The notes below the pieces were generated by a model, which saw nothing but the letters and a program-made list of their open reading frames with translations, made no database searches and was not told the origin of the DNA. Shown here one piece after another: positions 61,606 to 64,000 of a stretch of 64,000 nt of DNA; the first letter of the stretch is position 1; every line of letters starts with the position of its first letter. The stretch is from Cyanobacteria bacterium OH_CDB_20 (GTDB taxonomy: Bacteria > Cyanobacteriota > Vampirovibrionia > Gastranaerophilales > Gastranaerophilaceae). The stretch is taken from positions 1-64,000 of the forward strand of contig JAEZIX010000048.1 of the NCBI GenBank assembly GCA_023415935.1, read 5' to 3'. The translations under genes and the position numbers were made by a program.

Positions 61606-61676
61606 TTCAGTTATCAAGCGACGTCTTGCTTCACGTAAAAGATTTAAATAATAAAATGAAAATTGAATAAAAAAAT

Positions 61677-61749
61677 GGGTGCGTAGCTCAGTTGGTAGAG
61701 CAACTGACTCTTAATCAGTAGGTCCGGGGTTCGAGACCCCGCACACCCA
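61677..61749 (+). tRNA. tRNA-Lys (anticodon CTT)
   Basis: 73-nt cloverleaf: acceptor GGGTGCG/CACACCC, D arm GCTC...GAGC, anticodon stem ACTGA/TCAGT with loop CTCTTAA, T arm CGGGG TTCGAGA CCCCG, discriminator A. The 3' CCA is not encoded. One acceptor pair (position 6-67) is C-A and not paired. It lies 70 nt after the GIY-YIG gene. Confidence 0.95.
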
Positions 61750-61788
61750 GTTTTTAGAAAATTACTATGTCGATGTTTGAGGAAGATT

Positions 61789-62244
61789 ATGTCTGAAGAA
61801 ATTGATAAAGTTGATAAAATTAAGAAACATTCTATCTTTTCGTTTGTATTTTTGACAATGATTACTCTAGGACTGTACTATTATTATTGGCTTTTTTCAA
61901 ATTATTCTAAACTCAATGATTTAGTGCCTGACTCAAGAAACAAAATTGGCTTAGGAATGCTAGTTACATTATTTATTTTATGGCTTTTAAGTCTTATATG
62001 TGTGTTCTCTATGCCACAGAATGTTCATTCAAGCTACTTTAATTCCATCTATGATGCTCTAAGAACTTTAAGTTATTTGTTTTCGACAATTATATCTTTA
62101 AAATCCTTGAGATTGGTTGAATTATATGCAAAAGAAAAATACAATATTAATTTACAATATAGTATAGTTTTATGTGTCATTTTTGGTTTATTGTACGTAG
62201 TATTTTCATTGAAGAATTATAAAGAAGATATACAATTAAATTAA
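61789..62244 (+). CDS. DUF4234-like small membrane protein
   Basis: 151 residues from the ATG at 61789, with GAGGAAG upstream; an upstream TTG is less likely. An N-terminal cytoplasmic part leads to four or so hydrophobic helices. The segment FVFLTMITLGLYYYYWLFSNY followed by KLN, split here, is typical of DUF4234 proteins. Function is unknown. Confidence 0.7.
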   Translation: MSEEIDKVDKIKKHSIFSFVFLTMITLGLYYYYWLFSNYSKLNDLVPDSRNKIGLGMLVTLFILWLLSLICVFSMPQNVHSSYFNSIYDALRTLSYLFSTIISLKSLRLVELYAKEKYNINLQYSIVLCVIFGLLYVVFSLKNYKEDIQLN

Positions 62245-62604
62245 TTTCATATTTTATTATTTATTCAGAAATTTTCTAGAGTGGGTAATTCTGCCTACCC
62301 TATCTGCTTTTGAGTTTAGTTGTTTATGGTCTAAAAATATGCTATAATACCATAATATCTTTCCATTTTATTTTTGTTATCAGTTGATTGTTAGGGAAAT
62401 ACTAAAACGTATGTTTTGTTTGTATAGTTTTATTTTTAATACTATTGAAAAAAGGCTCAATGATGCTTACGTTTTAAGGTGCGAAAAATTAGTTTCATAA
62501 AGCGGGATAGGTAACTCTGTCTCGCTAGAATATGTTTTTATTGGCAATAACTTTATTGCCAATGCTCTTATTTTTTACACCTATAACTCATTAAGGAGAT
62601 CAGA
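62245..62604. other. Long leader region before the HAD-like gene
   Basis: 360 nt holding a promoter (62320-62348), then about 250 nt of leader. The leader contains AGCGGGA/TCTCGCT (about 62502-62527) and the perfect hairpin ATTGGCAATA/TATTGCCAAT (62540-62563), then AAGGAG before the ATG. A motif GGTAAYTCTGYCT occurs at 62284 and 62510. No coding frame is seen. It may be a regulatory RNA. Confidence 0.45.
62320..62348 (+). promoter_or_regulatory. Sigma-70-type promoter for the HAD-like gene
   Basis: TTGTTT (62320-62325), a 17-nt spacer and TATAAT (62343-62348). The start near 62355 leaves a leader of about 250 nt. Confidence 0.65.
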
Positions 62605-63123
62605 ATGAAAAATATTAACGATTTTGAAGAAAAATTCAAAAAGAGATCAAATACACTATTAATACTTGATTATAACGGGAAAGTTTCCTCAACTGAGCCT
62701 AAAATGAATTCGCCATTATCAAATACAAGATTTAAAAGGGTAATGGAGAATTTTGCGCGCAAAGATTCTTTGAAAGTAGCAATAATAACAAATAAAGAAA
62801 TAAATAAGTTTAAAAAAGAATATGGATTTGATGTAAATGAGATTAACATTTATGGCTTATCAAAGGGTGAACTTAAAAATGAAGAAGGTAGTACTTTTGA
62901 AAGTGAAGAAAAAATCATTGCAGATATAGTTGCCAGCAATCCTGACTATGAAGTCATATACGTAGGAGATGACAAAATATTGATTTCTAAAACAAAACAA
63001 TTGGGCGGGTCTGCAATCGGTATTCTTCCATTATGTGCAAAAGGTAAGAAAAACGTTGATTTCACAGTTTCTCAGAATAAATTTGAAGAAACACTTATTA
63101 CTATTAACAATTTATATATTTAA
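62605..63123 (+). CDS. HAD-like protein related to trehalose-phosphatases, degenerate
   Basis: 172 residues. The start TLLILDYNGKVSS (17-29) resembles HAD motif I, but the second Asp is Asn24 and the Thr is Lys26. LKVAIITNKE (57-65) resembles motif II, and IYVGDDKIL (118-126) resembles motif IV with its two Asp. This order and size match trehalose-6-phosphate phosphatase-like HAD proteins, here short and probably inactive as a phosphatase. AAGGAG precedes the ATG. Confidence 0.65.
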   Translation: MKNINDFEEKFKKRSNTLLILDYNGKVSSTEPKMNSPLSNTRFKRVMENFARKDSLKVAIITNKEINKFKKEYGFDVNEINIYGLSKGELKNEEGSTFESEEKIIADIVASNPDYEVIYVGDDKILISKTKQLGGSAIGILPLCAKGKKNVDFTVSQNKFEETLITINNLYI

Positions 63124-63138
63124 TTGAATTTACAGGAT

Positions 63139-63168
63139 AAAGGAGGCCTTTAGCAAGGTCTCTTTTTT
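63139..63168 (+). terminator. Intrinsic terminator after the HAD-like gene
   Basis: AAAGGAGGCCTT pairs with AAGGTCTCTTTT (two G-U pairs) across the loop TAGC, followed by T. It may also serve the convergent gene at 63167. Confidence 0.75.
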
Positions 63169-63781
63169 ATTCAGCAAGCAAATTATATTTTCGTGCAAGT
63201 TCAATTGATTCTTTATCCATAGCCATTGGAATTGAGCTAAATTGCATATCGCGGAAAACACAGTATCTGTGCCTGCCGTCTTGGAAGCTAACAGATAAGT
63301 TGCCGTTTTCTTCTCTTAAATATACTTCAGAAGCAGTTATCGGCTGGTATGTTTTTAGGTAATCCTTAAAGCCATCGTATCTTTCAGGTTGCTCCATCGG
63401 GTATTCGCCGAGATACGTGTCTGCTTGTTTAAAAACTTCTTCAAATTCGCGCGGTTTTATATACACAATCTTATGTGTATTTTTTCTGTGCTCAGGTACT
63501 TCCATTCTTGCTTTTACGGATTTTTCAGAAAATAGATCTTCTTTTGTAAGTTTTCTGTAGTTTATTCCTAAATTTTTTAAGTAAGTTTCAACAAGATAGT
63601 CTTTGTTATTAGGCATAGAACAGGTAGCATAGTAATTTGACGGATCTTCTGAAAAGTACGCACTGCCGCCTTCTTCATCAGCAATATCAACAAGTTCGTA
63701 TGCTTCATATCTTTTATTTGCAGGGCATCTGTTAAAATCTATGTAAAAGCTGCCTTTAAAATTTATACTGTTATTCATCAT
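63167..63781 (-). CDS. Protein with ParB/sulfiredoxin-like C-terminal motif
   Basis: 204 residues from the ATG at 63781; a GTG at 63796 is an alternative. The N-terminus MMNNSINFKGSFYIDF is not a signal peptide. The C-terminal part has SFQDGRHRYCVFRDMQFSSI and PMAM, a D-G-x-H-R-x4 pattern of ParB/sulfiredoxin folds that bind nucleotides. No DNA-binding domain follows. No family name can be given with confidence. Confidence 0.55.
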   Translation of the reverse strand: MMNNSINFKGSFYIDFNRCPANKRYEAYELVDIADEEGGSAYFSEDPSNYYATCSMPNNKDYLVETYLKNLGINYRKLTKEDLFSEKSVKARMEVPEHRKNTHKIVYIKPREFEEVFKQADTYLGEYPMEQPERYDGFKDYLKTYQPITASEVYLREENGNLSVSFQDGRHRYCVFRDMQFSSIPMAMDKESIELARKYNLLAE

Positions 63782-63820
63782 AGCAATGTAAAACACATCA
63801 AGTATAAAAATTGCCTGACT

Positions 63821-64000
63821 TTATTCTTGTTCTGTTGCTTTGTCTAATTCTTCAAGTAACTTTTTTGCTCTTTTTTTAGCTGTATTTGTTTCAAAATAAT
63901 TACCCATATCTTTTCTGTATATTTTATAAGGTGCCATTTTTAAACATTCACACAGTGTTGTTATTCCGTCTAAAGTTTCTAAATCGGTTAATTCAAGGTT
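63821..64000 (-). CDS. Partial hypothetical protein (C-terminal 59 residues)
   Basis: The frame ends at TAA (63823-63821) and runs off the right edge. The visible part is charged, ending KKRAKKLLEELDKATEQE, with a CEC pair about 17 residues from its visible start. No domain is recognised. It lies 39 nt upstream of the ParB-like-motif gene on the same strand. Confidence 0.6.
   Translation of the reverse strand, partial: NLELTDLETLDGITTLCECLKMAPYKIYRKDMGNYFETNTAKKRAKKLLEELDKATEQE

Noticed and set aside
1..64000. Insertion sequences, prophage or integrase genes
   Set aside because: No transposase, integrase, phage structural gene or terminal inverted repeat pair is visible; the S74 domain alone is not evidence of a prophage because it is fused to a prepilin signal.

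Overview
The window is AT-rich DNA from a bacterium with an outer membrane. Three kinds of gene show the envelope type: a two-partner secretion pore (TpsB) with two TpsA exoproteins, a GDP-mannose enzyme with glycosyltransferases, and a murC-murB-ddl-ftsQ cell wall/division cluster. Other markers are Mini-ribonuclease III, an Rne/Rng RNase with a Q/N- and K-rich tail, a B12-type radical SAM/DUF2344 fusion next to it, the DXP isoprenoid pathway and many proteins of unknown family. Together these best fit a non-photosynthetic relative of cyanobacteria (Vampirovibrionia/Melainabacteria, possibly the gut order Gastranaerophilales). This lineage call is inference from gene content, made without any database search.

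Layout. 1-973 (minus): rplO (cut by the window edge), rpmD and rpsE, the 3' part of an spc-type ribosomal operon, with no rplR beside rpsE. 1213-6308 (minus): murC, murB, ddl, ftsQ and a radical SAM gene where ftsA/ftsZ would often lie. 6475-9198: a DAACS symporter, a second copy of the radical SAM family, and a small five-cysteine protein. 9502-13454 (minus): ilvD, a possible small RNA, and a pilin/head-repeat/endosialidase-chaperone fusion. 13639-21965: metabolism (dxr, aroQ, manC, anmK, sdaAB-sdaAA) plus a glycosyltransferase and a PIG-L deacetylase. 22062-27818: one 1918-residue protein with a papain-like Cys/His/Asn triad spread over about 700 residues. 27815-31167: an acyl-ACP thioesterase, an acidic PEDP-repeat protein and a small exported protein. 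31214-39721: the two-partner secretion locus. 39849-45508: a TPR lipoprotein-like or periplasmic protein, small helical proteins, engB, a second five-cysteine protein and Rne/Rng. 45543-55296: radical SAM/DUF2344, a HEAT-like protein, a sigma factor, CorA, a DUF47-PiT phosphate pair, MarC and a glycosyltransferase. 55380-61605: HicB-like protein, mrnC, a radical SAM remnant, rimP, nusA, a second large TPR protein, dusB and a GIY-YIG protein. 61677 to the end: tRNA-Lys(CTT), a DUF4234-like membrane protein, a degenerate HAD/trehalose-phosphatase-like gene behind a long leader, a ParB-like-motif protein and a partial gene.

How it works together. Much of the window serves the cell surface: peptidoglycan synthesis and recycling (murC, murB, ddl, anmK), sugar activation and transfer (manC, two GT4 enzymes, PIG-L), exoprotein export (TpsB/TpsA) and a pseudopilin-anchored adhesin-like protein. 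The housekeeping part covers translation (rplO, rpmD, rpsE, rimP, dusB, engB) and RNA metabolism (rne/rng, mrnC, nusA). The most novel-looking items are the giant papain-like protein, the pilin-S74 fusion, the radical SAM family with a broken third copy, the paralogous five-cysteine proteins, a possible sRNA upstream of ilvD, and several starts where a -10 box lies about 6 nt before the ATG with no ribosome binding site, which suggests leaderless mRNAs.
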